Source of the DNA: Whitmania pigra
Lineage: Eukaryota > Annelida > Clitellata > Hirudinida > Haemopidae
DNA length: 64,000 bases
Assembly (NCBI GenBank): GCA_021613335.1
Contig: JAJTWR010000263.1
Coordinates: forward strand, 1,125,001-1,189,000
Reading direction: 5' to 3'
The notes beneath the pieces were generated by a model. The model made no database searches. It was not told where the DNA came from and worked only from the letters and a program-made list of their open reading frames with translations. Of this stretch, positions 47,577 to 58,843 are shown in pieces. The translations under genes were made by a program, and so were the position numbers. Position 1 is the stretch's first letter; every line of letters starts with the position of its first letter.

Positions 47577-49215
47577 GAATTTTTATGAATGAAATGTAAT
47601 TTACAAAAATCGCACTACTCAAGAAAAGGGGACCATTTGTTAAAAACAATAGTCGTCCAATCATATGTCACTACCAAATTGGCAATCATTGTCGTCATCC
47701 TCCACATAGCTATTTAGAACTAAGAAAAGCTTTTCTTCTCTCAGCTGAAAGTGAATTAAAATAAAATATATGTATTATATATAGGGCATTAATTATACAA
47801 TAAATTCAAAAAATTCAATCAATTATTAAGTTAGTTGTTGATAAATTGACTTTTAAGCCATAATGATATCAAAATCTAAAATTTTAAACCGAGGCATACC
47901 TCGGAAATCTCTTCGCCGTTCAACTTCTTGATAAAGTCTTTTAACAAATAGTCGAGCCGTTTCGGCAGAATCATAAAAGGGCTAAACATAGCATAATTTT
48001 ATATTTTTTAGAAATTTACAATCTTTTTTATTAACTATTTTTAACAGTCTTGATCGCCCAAGATACCGAGCCGAGCTTTGATTGGTTGAGAAACCTCTTT
48101 GAGATATTGGATTATAAAGGAGAAACTATTTTTTTTATTTATTTTCAAATTGGTCAAATGGCCTTTAAGGGCCCTTAAAAAAATAGGCGAATAACAAAAA
48201 CAAGAATGATCATATATTCAGTTTCCAACAGTCAAAAACTGAGAGTATCACTATTATTGACGATAACATTTCCTTCAGTCTGTATTAAAAGTTATTATGA
48301 GACCATCTATTCGATAATTAGTCAAATCCAACATTCACTCATTTTAATCAATCGACCCCAAGAATTTGTTGCCACATTATGCACGCTTTGTGAATAATAT
48401 TTAAAACCTGGAGCTTCTAGAATTTTTACGAATGAAATGTAATTTACATAAATCACATCACTCAAGAAAAAGGGGACCATTTGTTAACAACGATAGTCGT
48501 TTAATCATAAGCCACTAGAAATTAGGAATCATTTTCAGTAGTCATCCTCTATACGGGTATTCAGAGCGAAGAAGAGCTTTTCTTCTGTCAGCTGAAAGTG
48601 AATTAAAATGTATATATATACATATATAATGTATATATCTATTGTATATAGTGTAATGCATGGCATTAATATTCCAATAAATTTAGAAAATTCCAATTAA
48701 TTTTTAAGTTGGTTGGTGATAAGTTGATTTTTAGGTCATTATGATATTAAAATCCAAAATTTGAAACTGAGGCTTACCTTGGAAATCTCATCACCTTTCA
48801 ACATCTTTATCAAATCTCCCAACAAATAGTCGAGCCGTTTCGGCAAAATCATAAACGGGCTAAACATAACATAATTTTACATTTTCTGCGACATTTACAT
48901 ATTTAACAAACATTTTTGCAACAAAATCTCGATCACCCAAGGTACGCAGCCGCGCCTTGATGGATCGAGAAATACATCTCTAAGATAGGCTTATACATGA
49001 AGGACATTTTCTGAAGATATCACTATCACTACCTATAAGTTCTCCTTCAGTCTGAATTGAAAATTAAAATTCATTATGACACCATCTATTCGATAATTAA
49101 ATTTTTCGATAATTATAAATAGTCAAATCCAACAAACATTCACTTGTTTTTAATCAACCAACCCCAAGAATTTGTTGGCACATTATGCACGCTGTGTGGA
49201 TAATATTTAACACCT
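47577..49215. repeat. Tandem segmental duplication of about 0.8 kb
   Basis: Unit A (about 47577-48419) and unit B (about 48420-49215) align nearly throughout: GAATGAAATGTAATTTACA at the start, AAATAGTCGAGCCGTTTCGG in the middle and CACATTATGCACGCT / CCTGGAGCTTCT at the end. Each unit holds one copy of the two terminal exons of the unrecognised gene plus flanking intron. Unit A also has a TTTATTTATT-rich stretch near 48130-48200 not shared with B. Confidence 0.85.
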
Positions 49216-52200
49216 GGAGCTTCTTCACGAAATCGTCATAGAAAATGAATTTCTCGATCGTATAATCGCGTTCTTCCAAGTCTTCGCTCCTAGTCTCATA
49301 TTTTGCTGAATTGCCGATTGCCTTATTCCCAATCTGCACTTTCGACTCCATATCGTCTCTGTCATTGCGGTTGTCTCCAAAAAGATAGGGCTGGACTTCG
49401 CAACCGAATTGTTTTTCCATTTCTCTAAGTTCTTTGTCTGAATACCCTTGGTTCTAATATTATGTTATGTCATTTAATATAAGTTTAATATTAAGAACCT
49501 TAAAGGTGAATTTGAAAAAGGTTTTAATTGGAATTGCGATAATAGTTAATATCTCACCTGTATCAGGTATTCGAAGCTTTCATAAAACATTGGCATAAGT
49601 CCCTCACATTTACTTACAATATAGTTAGTCTCTGGATCGTAATTAATAATGATATCCTCGGTCTCAAAGTACTTTTAAATAAACACGTTAATTATTTAGA
49701 GTAACTGGATATGTAAATCGCGTTTTACGCATTGAAATGTTAATTTTTAATAACTAATTATTGTATCATCTTTAACAAACACTAATATCATACTGCCAAG
49801 ATAATGAACATCCTATATTAAGTATATTTAAGTGGCTGACTCTAAAGTAGAACATGCGCCTGTCAGGGTGACCCGTCATAACAGCCCGGCGACAGAATAG
49901 CCCGACAAAACAGCCCCGTCAAAATAGCCCGGCGTCAAAATAGCTCAAGACAAAACAGCCCCGACAAAACCGCCCCGACAAAACAGCCCCGTCGAAACAG
50001 CCCGGCGTCAAAATAGCCCAAGACAAAATAGCCCCGTCAAAATGGCCCCGTCAAAATAGCCCCGACAAAATAGCCCGGCGACAAAATAGCCCAGGACAAA
50101 ACAACCCGGCGACAAAATAGCCCGGCGAAAAAATAGCCCCGTCATTATAGCCCCACGATAACTCCATGTCAAAGTATTTTTAAAAAATGTTGTGAAACTG
50201 AATCAAAATTTAATTCGAAATTAGTGGCTTGAATGCTTTGACCGTTTTGAGTATTGTTTGTTGTTATTATTGTTCTCCAGAAGTTTAATTTGCATAGTCT
50301 TGCTTATTCGTATATATTATTGTATTTATATTATTTGTATCTGGCTTACAAATTTGTGTTGACATTATCCTCATCACAAGTTGCTTGTGAGAGGTCGTTT
50401 TCATCAAGATCATTCATGCTGATGTCTTGTGAGAAAGACTCTTTTCCAAGAATCAATAACAATGAAATCATTGATGTTTTAGCATCTACCAGTGAAACGA
50501 TAAAAAGCTGTTATAATAGTTAATAGTGAATAGAAATTTTATACTCTAGTATTTCTTATGTTTAAGTTGATCAAACTAGGAGTTAAATAAAATTTCCCGG
50601 GCCGGTTTTTTAAGCCAGTCCGACCCTGGGGACAGGGCTGTTTTGACGTGGGCTGTTTTGTCGGGGCTATTTTGTCGCCGGGCTATTTTGTCGCCGGGTT
50701 GTTTTGTCCTGGGCTATTTTGTCGCCGGGCGGTTTTGTCGGGGCTATTTTGACGGAGCCATTTTTACGGGATTTTTCCGTCCTGGGCTATTTTGACGCCG
50801 GGCTGTTTCGACGGGGCCGTTTTGTCGGGGCGGTTTTGTCGGGGCTGTTTTGTCTTGAGCTATTTTGACGCCGAGCTATTTTGACGGGGCTGTTTTGTCG
50901 GGGCTATTCTGTCGCCGGGCTGTTATGACGGGGTGCCGCCTGTCAGTTTATGAAGCTTGCGTCAATTACGCAACTTCACTTTTGTCTGGTAGTCGGTGAC
51001 CGAGAAATAAGAATTTTGCAGTTTCATGACATTTTCATGACGGCGATTCCGCACATCACCAGATGGCGCTCTTTTGTGAAACAGATAGGATTGCAACACG
51101 ACATGGTATTAACGTATGAATGAATGAACGAATGTTGCCATTACCAAACACATATTTATATTTTAATTGAAATTGTTCTTAGTTCTTCATGTTGATATAC
51201 AAAATCAAAATTCAAGCATTTTTCGTGAATGCAGAATTTGTTCAAATTTATGCTTTGATAATGGAGTGAAGAACTTAACAACTTAGCCAGATTTTGAAGC
51301 GTTTAAAATTAATTGCAATTTTAACTAATAACAAAAACATCTACATTTTAAATTATTTGTAAAATATTACATTGCAGGCGAGTCCTTCCAGAAAATCTTT
51401 GAAAGAAAATCTTGTGATCTTTTCTTGCTCATCTTTCGCAGACATGAAAAAAGAATGAAGATGGTCGCTGTGATAAGTTATTGAATTGCTGTCGAAATAT
51501 TTTATTCGGTTCACGTATCTGATGTCGAAAAGCTGTTGAAATGTATAGTTATATTTTGATATAATCTGCTCATAGAATTACATTCATATCTTGTCTGCAT
51601 GATTTCAGTAATTCTGACTCTGTCTCTATTAATAACAACTTTCAGAATCTTGAGCGAAAGGCACAAATAGTAAGTGCTTCTTGATTTTATTAATGTTTGA
51701 ACGTGGCTGTTTTGGAAGGAAATTATTTTTTTGTAATATGAATTTTTTTTTACAAATCCAAAGAAATATCCTACCTCATGAGCCTCGAACAATAATCTCG
51801 AAAAGTTTCGTTCGGTAACTGATTGATGACTTGCAGAAAGGTCTTATCCCAAGCACGACTTTCAGGCCATGGAAAAGTCTTGAACGATGCAATTATATTG
51901 TTTTTACAGCTATTTAATGTGATTTCGCTTTAACTAATTTGTTAAAGTTAAATAAATTTAAATGAAATTATTAATTTAAATACAAATTATTCCCAAATAA
52001 AGGCCGCTATAACAATCAAGGTAATTATCGTTCACAACTATGCTTGATTCTTTTAACCAGTCATCTATCCAAATATATAATAAACAAATATATTATTAAT
52101 TTAATGCAGACATAATTAAACTGGCAATGACTAACTTGACATGATCCCGTAAGTTATGTCATCACCTTGGTATAAAAGGTCGTCGATTTCATTAAGGGTA

Positions 52201-52560
52201 TTGTCCGACAGTTTTGGCAAGAAATTGCTATAATAAAGTCATTCTATGTTAAATACGTATTTTATGATGGATTAAATAATATTTATCGTAATTAAATAAC
52301 ACCTTCATTATATATGTTAACGGAATCTAAAGTAAACTGACCTAATTTACTAACCTCAAATATATTGATATCTATTGAAACTCCTCCAAACTGCTTTCAG
52401 AAAGCTGAACAAATTTTAATATTTATACAATATTTTTATGCAGATATTTAAAATACATTTTATTCTAGCCTTGGATTCATTGTCAAATTCATCAATTAAT
52501 TTTTCTAATGTTTCAAGCTGTGAAACTACAGTATTTAATAGGCTGAGATCGCAGTAAACC
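47661..52560 (-). CDS. Unrecognised multi-exon gene with alternative duplicated 3' ends
   Basis: I do not recognise the family. Phase-compatible exon-like blocks on the - strand, in transcript order: about 52525-52480 (LETLEKLIDEFDNESK), 52230-52165 (FLPKLSDNTLNEIDDLLYQ), 51887-51777 (KTFPWPESRAWDKTF.. to YCSRLMR), 51531-51375 (LFDIRYVNRIKYFDS.. to FSFKDFLEGLACN), 49674-49560 (YFETEDIIINYDPETN.. to FEYLIQ), 49454-49218 (GYSDKELREMEKQFGCEV.. to FVKKLQ), 48860-48780 (PFMILPKRLDYLLGDLIK) and 48600-48535 (LTEEKLFF.. to IEDDY, stop). The last two exons are duplicated at 47985-47902 and 47746-47661 with open frames and splice sites. Acidic and hydrophobic residues alternate, and no domain, signal peptide or membrane segment stands out. 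The 5' end is uncertain. The copies differ mainly at third codon positions, which supports real coding. Confidence 0.55.
49867..50937. mobile_element. Fold-back hAT-type element with inverted repeats built of tandem arrays
   Basis: The element is flanked on both sides by GCCTGTCAG (49858-49866 and 50938-50946), a target-site duplication of 8-9 bp. Both ends run inward as near-perfect inverse complements from CCCGTCATAACAGCCCGGCG for about 280-300 bp. Each arm is an array of 13-15-bp words of the type GACAAAATAGCCCC, GTCAAAATAGCCCG and GACAAAACAGCCCC. The arms enclose about 450 bp of unique AT-rich DNA. That core has a + strand frame (50254-50523) ending with SSSQVACERSFSSRSFM, the hallmark ACERSFS motif of the hAT C-terminal dimerisation domain. 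The element lies in an intron of the unrecognised - strand gene. Confidence 0.85.
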
Positions 52561-53470
52561 AAAAGTTAAGAACTTTCAGACTCGACACGGTTTAGTGTTG
52601 CGCAGCTACATTCCTTGGATGTAAAAGATAAAAGAAACTGAATTTTGTTTATTTTTCATTTATAGCATTACTTTTATTAAATTTGTGAAAAGCTAGGTTT
52701 TGGTTTATTGTTATATATTAGTTTATTTCCACAATTATTTCAGGTAATAATTAGTATTCTGTTAATTAACTGCGAATTAATACAAGTCAAATCAGTTTTC
52801 TGTTACTTGTCTTCCGCCAGCAGACGCTTATATAATGGTAAAAGCCTAGTCTCTATCATAGCTGAAGTTAGCAGACACTCAAATTTAATTTCTAATGCGA
52901 AGTTTCAAATTATAACATTTGGAAACTATGCTTTTCAAAAATGGTTATATATCAATTGTAGGGAGCTTTTCAATTTTTTGAAATTATTAGTAATTTATGG
53001 AATTAGTTTAAAAGTCTTCTTACTCACTAACATGTCGACCGATGAAATGTGCATGAAAATGTTCATTAAGATTTATACCTTCGAAATGTGTATGCCTTGT
53101 TAGTCTTTAAAATTGTGGACAACATACGTGCTTCAAATATCGCGAGACATCTTAAGTGGAAGTCCTTCCAGTATTAAATTGCCTTACAAGTACTTTTACT
53201 AAATAACCACGACATGTCGGCTGGTGAAATGTATATCAAAATGTTTGTTAAGATTTCTACTTTCGAAATACGTATGCCTTGAAAAGGCCACACCAAGAAT
53301 TGGGAAAAAGTCTGAGGTTGCTTGGTAAAATACAAGTAAAAGTTTTTTGATTACTTTGTTTTGTTGCCGATTTAACAATGTTTTGTCAAACTTGATGCAG
53401 GGTTAGTATATTGAATGTTATATGACAACCAAATGTGTAACATAATATAATATTCAAGGAGATCTTGGGT
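52561..53470. other. Stretch without a supported gene
   Basis: It holds an open frame at 52708-53103 (+) with hydrophobic, low-complexity content and no homology or splice context. Direct repeats are visible: TGAAATGTGCATGAAAATGT.. near 53045 and TGAAATGTATATCAAAATGT.. near 53228, each followed by an AAGATTT-TACYTTCGAAAT word. This is a local duplication of about 60-190-bp spacing. Confidence 0.4.
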
Positions 53471-53832
53471 GATATGGAACTGGTAAACCATACCAGAGTT
53501 TATCTGAAATATATAATCGCCACAGAAGTAGTTTCAATCAGGTTTTTGGCTAGAAGATTTCTAACTGAATTATAACTTTTAGTAATTACATAATAATTAT
53601 AATGAAGACATACACAAAAAAATAGAACCTAAGACCTCAAGAAAAAAAGCCAATGGATTCTCAAGAATAACAGGAACTTGGTGATCCATTCAAGACTAGA
53701 TGATTTTATAATAAATTACATAGAAGTAAACAGAGGGCTCATTGATAGATTTTGCGAAACCTCAGGCCTAGCTAAGAGATATTTTTCTTAATGCAACGAT
53801 TATCACATTTATGTTTATGACATGTAAAAGCC

Positions 53833-54070
53833 ATTGGAAAGATTGCCAAAGAAGTTTGCAGAGGCAGAAAAAATAAGAGCTCCAAATCCATTTATGTGAA
53901 TGATATTATATCTCCACTAGATTTTGAACTGGTGAGATTTATTCTTGAAATAATTTAGTGCATTATACCTATTGATTATAGTATACAGTCTAAGAAAGAG
54001 GATGATGATGACATTGTTATTGCTGATGAAGTTCCTGAATCTAAGAAGAAGGTGGTATCTCTAGTAGTTA
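53833..54070 (+). CDS. Possible exons of an unrecognised small gene
   Basis: Two exon-like blocks with good splice sites are in phase. About 53833-53931 encodes AIGKIAKEVCRGRKNKSS.. to ISPLDFEL, with donor CTG|GTGAGA. From about 53990, after TATACAG, comes SKKEDDDDIVIADEVPESKK, ending either at a donor or at an in-frame stop near 54081. Further candidate pieces (53470-53550, 53680-53755 and 54421-54520) do not join in consistent phase. The composition (basic, then acidic linker) suits a nuclear protein, but I cannot name it and it could be a decayed copy. Confidence 0.3.
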
Positions 54071-54628
54071 CAGATAATTAATTTATAAAATAATCCCATC
54101 ATTAATTTTGCTTTCACTAAAAAATGAATCTCACCAGACAAGAGACATCCTTGTCAGAACTTAATGTGGAGGAAAAGGCAAGCATTTTTATTATTTACCA
54201 AAATTTAGCTTAATGATACATAGAGATCTTCACCGGTGAATAACTTATCCCATTAATGGTCAATCTGGTCACAGGAGATCAGGGTTGCCAAGGACAACTG
54301 ATGTAGAAATTTAAGTTTTCAATGACCTATTACAATCGTCGATGAGGTTAGATCAGCGTTTAAAACCAGATATAAAAATGTTAACTTTATGATAGCGTAA
54401 AGTACACATAATTTTTGCAGAAATCCATCTCAAGAGTCATGTGGAACAATATGATCTGGTCACCTCCAAGCTCTCTAAATTAACTGCGATTTTCACGAGA
54501 TTTAACAATAACAATAATTAGTTTGACGTGTTGCCATTGCAATTGTATTCGTCACGATACATAATAAAAGTTGATGAAAAGTAATGTTTTATTAACGTCC
54601 GTTGCATAGCCAGATGATTAGGACAGTG

Positions 54629-54699
54629 CTCCCGCAGCGGGATTCGAATCCGTGCTGCAATCGTGAGAGGCCCAGCTTTAACCGTTAGGCCATGCGGGC
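54629..54699 (-). pseudogene. tRNA-Glu(CTC)-like relic
   Basis: The - strand reads GCCCGCATGGCCTAACGGTT .. CCTCTCACG .. GGATTCGAATCC .. TGCGGGA. There are seven acceptor pairs with one mismatch, a D-arm-like GGCCTAACGGTTAA, an anticodon loop CTCTCAC (anticodon CTC) and a T loop TTCGAAT. The anticodon and T stems carry several mismatches, so it is probably a pseudogene or the head of a tRNA-derived SINE. It lies immediately beside a retroelement fragment. Confidence 0.6.
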
Positions 54700-54750
54700 G
54701 CACTAAAAGTTGATAAATTTTCTCGAGATTGTTTATAAAGGTCTTACCTC

Positions 54751-55123
54751 CGGCTATGAGAGGCACTAGTTGGCCTTGTTATGCCGGTAACTGCTACCTG
54801 GACTGGAACGACTACGAAAGCTCTCAATGGCTTCATGTCGCATGCTATCCTGACCAGCCTTTCTTGTCGTTTCCTCGAGAGAACCTTATCCTGCCTCTTG
54901 GGGGATCTTGTCCTTGGCGAGAGACTCGGACACAATCGGAACTGTGGTGTGACTCCGGTCCGCTGTCGTCCGGCGTTTTACCTATCTGCAACTTTGCGAT
55001 AGTGTGCTGTCTCAGTGCCTCACACCCGCAATTTGATTTTGTTTGGTGGACTTTGAGTCTCCTCTCTGTTGCGAACTCTCCCACACGTACATGTTCCAAC
55101 TGGCACGCCATTGTCCTGGGCAT
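54751..55123 (-). mobile_element. Non-LTR retrotransposon fragment, second copy
   Basis: The DNA at 54752-54845 (TATGAGAGGCACTAGTTGGC .. TCAATGGCTTCATGTCGCAT) is a diverged copy of 2108-2222 within the first retroelement. On the - strand, 55123-54845 encodes MACQLEHVRVGEFATERRLK and then VHQTKSNCGC, resembling the zinc-finger-like region of lophotrochozoan RT proteins (TxRGLKxHQxKxxCG). The + strand ORF over the same DNA has no support. No RT core is present here. Confidence 0.55.
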
Positions 55124-55211
55124 TATTCAGAATCGAAAGTACGTTGGAAATGGTGACATTTTTGAATTAAGAAGAGTGAGCTGTGAGCTTATTAAAAAAC
55201 ATGAATTTTAA

Positions 55212-55887
55212 ATAATGTGATGCCTTTGGGATCATGTTTATTGAAGTGACATGGAAGCAAACGATGTTGATATGGGTTTTGGTTGTAATTCCATACGAAT
55301 TACAGCTGAATTCAATGCTTTTGTTAAAAGCTCAATCACGTGAAGGAACAACAATTAGATTAAGCCAGTTTTTTCCATGTTTGCTTCAGATGCTAAGCTA
55401 CTAGGTTGTTGGACATGAAATGTTTGCACTTGATGAAACGTTGTTCCGTTCAGCTTTGAAGTTGTGATGGGAAAAGGAGTTGGGTAAAAATTTCGAACTA
55501 GAGCAAATATGATGGATTATCATGTAGTTCTCCGAGTAACTTGGTTGTACGGAAGTAAAGAATAGCTTAGCGAATAGCATTAGCTATTTAAGGTTAATTA
55601 ATCTATTCGAGACTACCCACAATGACCTATTCGGCTCAATACTAATAATGGCTTAATATTCACAGCGCTTTGCAAAAGAAAATGTTATTAAACAGACTAG
55701 CAAAAGAAATCAACTGCTTAAAATATCTGCACGAAAAATGTTACAGTAGAGTATTTCTAAACTGAAACTCAGAATTAAATGATTTATTGCGTCAAGATGT
55801 TACTTAATTAGATTAAACATCTAATTTGAAGAAACGCGATGACAGTTCAGGAATTAATAGTCTTAGAGGATGTTTTAAAAAAGATGA
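55212..55887. other. Gene-free spacer
   Basis: AT-rich sequence with no supported exon, RNA gene or repeat. It lies downstream of the tail-anchored protein gene. Confidence 0.45.
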
Positions 55888-56802
55888 TTAGGTGAAGAAT
55901 TTATTCTTGACAATGGCAACAGTCACTCCGGCGGCCAGAAGCGAAGCTGCGGTAATGTACAAACTCTTAGAGTATGATGTTGTTTCCTCTTCCTTGGGAG
56001 GATAATAGCTCAACATTCTCCTGTATGCTGCCATGTCTTCGTCTTTCACTTTCCATGCGCTTTTCTTTTCCTTCTTATCCTAAGTAATAAATGCATGTAT
56101 AATCCGTGCATGTTTAATGCTTACATGTCCAACGCATACCTTCATCTCTAACCAATCGTCATATGTCTTGGAATGTTTAGTGTCATCACCTAAAAAAATT
56201 ATGGTTGGACATGAATCATATTTAATTGTATTAACTGAGTTGATTCAATTCACCTTCCAGTAAATCTTCTTCGTGGCTCTTCAATATTCTGCTACTTTGA
56301 GCCTTTAGACTCAAGCATCGCCTGGCCTTCTTCGGAGCTTCTTCTTCCTTTTCGGTTTCCTCGTCTATGTCCCTATGTTTCTCTTTTTCTTTTTCCCTTT
56401 CCTTTTCCCTTTCCATCTCCATATCTCCCGTCCTTTCTCGTCTTTTCTCTTTCGGAGTTTCTCGTCTTCTTTCCACTTCTCTGTCCTTTTCGACTCTCTT
56501 CTCTTTCCCGTCGGTGTATTTCATGAGAAAGTTAATAGCGTCATCATCTTGAATTTTCCTGCCGTCTCCAATGCTGCTGTCGCCTCTTCCAAAACTTCTA
56601 GAAGACAGTGAAGCTCCTCTGTTTCTTCCTTTCGAGTTTTCTAGTTTGCCAGCACTACCACTGCTCAAATGTTTTCTTTGTGGCTTTCTACAGCGTAAGT
56701 AGAAATTTCGAAATAAATTTATAAACTCCATATTTAATAAATGGTAGCAACAATTAGTCATTCCACTTACTGTTCGGTATCAGAATCAAATGTGACGACC
56801 AT
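55888..56802 (-). CDS. Predicted tail-anchored, highly charged protein
   Basis: I do not recognise the family. Four exons: a short first exon at 56802-about 56772 (MVVTFDSDTE, donor GAACA|GTAAGT), a large exon of about 56690-56254, a small exon of about 56190-56141 (GDDTKHSKTYDDWLEMK) and a last exon of about 56081-55888. The splices are in phase. The product has a basic/Ser-Gly region (SSGSAGKLENSKGRNRG), then INFLMKYTDGKEKR, then about 60 residues of alternating Arg/Glu/Lys (EREKEREKEKEKHRD) likely forming a single alpha-helix. The C-terminus is SLYITAASLLAAGVTVAIV followed by KNKFFT, one membrane span with a short basic tail: the signature of a tail-anchored endomembrane or mitochondrial outer-membrane protein. 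The ER/K helix could act as a spacer, or it could be simple-sequence drift. Confidence 0.7.
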
Positions 56803-57340
56803 GGTTGGTTTGTTTTGATTTAATTGAAGCTGGAATAAGTTTGAAGATGTTTCTGCGAGTTGCGAAGTTCTTTAACGCTTAAGTGTTTACTTGTGGATGA
56901 CGCAATTTGTATAAGTGACGAATTATTTGAGATTCCGTTTTATTTGATATGAACCTAGAATTGAGTGTCAACGATTTAAGTCAAATTAAAAAAAGAACAT
57001 TTAAATGAGTTTTCTTGAAAGTTTTCGCTTAGCGAAAATGATTTACTTCATTTACATTCGCATACAAATTAATGACATTAACCTTGTAAAAACATGTTTT
57101 TTTTTTAATAGAATGAACCTTAGTTAATATTTAACCTTTAAAAATTCAATTACCATTGAAGTAATTAATAATCTATGGCTACGTCATCAAATACTTCAAA
57201 CTAAATCTGTTCAATAGATGTCCATTGCACGATTGCAGAAACATTGTCTAACATAAATAATTCACAACATTTTATTTAACATAACGACTTAACGAAATTC
57301 AAAGAGACTTTTGATTTTGCAAGTTCATTCCAGTGTGCAA

Positions 57341-58328
57341 TCAATGTTGATCTTCTTCACAAAGTACGCAATATTTGGTCGAACAGTCCTCGTCGTTTAG
57401 AGTAGCATCGTACCACAAATTGACACAAACTTCTTTACCATCAAAATCAGACTTTCCTTTGTACCAAAGATTTTCGTCTGTAAACTCTGCACTGGAATTT
57501 GTAAACGGTTTCCACTGGAAGGAAGTTCTGGATTGAGTTCTTTGACCCGCTGTCCAGAGCGGCAAGCGAATTGGGTTTGCTCTGGTGCATGCTTTTTTAT
57601 CTAGATCTTTGCAATAAATATTTTTATTCTCTTTCTACTTCTTTTTATTCAAAATCCACATTAAAACATTTTATAATGAATTTAACTGAAGAAATGACAA
57701 ATTATTTGTCATTGGCTACCTTGGAGAGATTTGAGATATCCAATTACGGCATACTTCTTGCTGTTTGCTAATATGATTGGATGAGAAGAACGATGGATTC
57801 TATTGCAAACGTTCCTGGCCTCACTCCAATTCCATGCTCCGACCACGAGCTGGAGGCAGGGTTGACCGTCTTGTACGCGTTCAAATCCTTGCGAACATTC
57901 CCGCTCTACGAAAACAAATATTTTTCTGATTGTTTCTTTTATTAGTTTTATTATTAGTAAATTATTATTAGATTTTTATTAGTAAATTAAATTGTATCTG
58001 TGTGAATGAATTAACCTCGTCTTTGAAAAATTAAACAATCTCCGCCTTTTATGTCCAAATGATTGTTTGCAGGCAATCTTGATGGAAATAAAACACAAAT
58101 ATGTCCATGAACCTTATAACTAATTCTGACACACATCTTGGTGCTCTGCAAGCATGCTGTAATGCATTTAATGCAGGAGGTAGTGGATAATTTGGCCGTG
58201 GGCTGGGTCATCAAGGAACATGAAACTCGGCTGTGGAGCAGTTTGAAATTTTCCGACGTAGTTTTGTTCGAGGAAAGGATTATTAGAAGAATTATAAGCA
58301 ATGAAATAAACTTGTCTTGCATGATCAA
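57341..58328 (-). CDS. Secreted C-type-lectin-like protein with a Cys-rich N-terminal domain
   Basis: Three exons: 58328-about 58019, about 57897-57731 and about 57602-57341. Exon 1 starts MIMQDKFISLLIILLIILSS, a clear signal peptide, then a Cys-rich segment (SCIKCITACLQSTKMC .. ISYKVHGHICVLF) suggestive of a PAN/apple-like module. Exon 2 has the start of a CTLD (ECSQGFERVQDGQPCLQLV .. WNWSEARNVC). Exon 3 has LPLWTAGQRT (WIGL-like), SFQWKPF, GKEVCVNLWYDATLNDEDC and KYCVLCEED. Cysteines fit the canonical two-disulphide long-form CTLD. The calcium/sugar motifs are poor: no EPN/QPD, and WND is replaced by LND, so classical carbohydrate binding is doubtful. It is presumably extracellular, in recognition or adhesion. 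Confidence 0.8.
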
Positions 58329-58843
58329 ACAAAATTTTATTTATCCTGAATCCTTACTTTAAAATCAGCTTTATGAAAATCTAAAACACCTTTCTTCAAA
58401 ATATATAAAATAGCGGACGCATTTTGTACGAACTAAATGTCCGTGAGTGATCGTTTATTTAATAATGGAGAACAGGTCGCGAGTAAACCTCTTTATTTGT
58501 TGTAAAAGTATTTACCCTTAGGACAATCAAATTGGTCACAAACAACAAGTTATTGATTCTATATAAATTTTAAGAAGGGAAACAAAAAGCGTTATGCACT
58601 CTGTGAACAAAATAAATTGCTTTGTGAATTTTGAAGTAATCCTTTGGGTAATAATAATTTGGAGCTAGCAATTTTTTAAGAATACAAACCATCTATTTTC
58701 CACATTTTTGCACAAAATTAAATGTTTTAATAATGTATCATTTACAAATTAATTTGTTTAAGATTAAGCTTTTTAATTTTTGTTTTTAACGACGCCAGGG
58801 ACAGTTTAAGCGTGTGTGTGTTGTGATCGATTATCGTTCGAAA
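58329..58843. other. Divergent intergenic region between the lectin-like and DDX24 genes
   Basis: About 0.5 kb, AT-rich. It must hold the upstream regions of both genes; no specific element is recognisable. A polypyrimidine and GTGTGTGTG word lies just 5' of the DDX24 start. Confidence 0.4.

Noticed and set aside
49867..50937. GC-rich array that might be a CpG island or bacterial insert
   Set aside because: The mirrored arms, flanking duplication and hAT motif identify a transposable element.
52708..53103. 131-codon + strand ORF
   Set aside because: Hydrophobic AT-driven composition, no splice sites joining it to neighbours and no recognised motif.
54729..55211. 160-codon + strand ORF
   Set aside because: It runs opposite to the retroelement fragment; - strand frames show the resemblance and this frame shows none.
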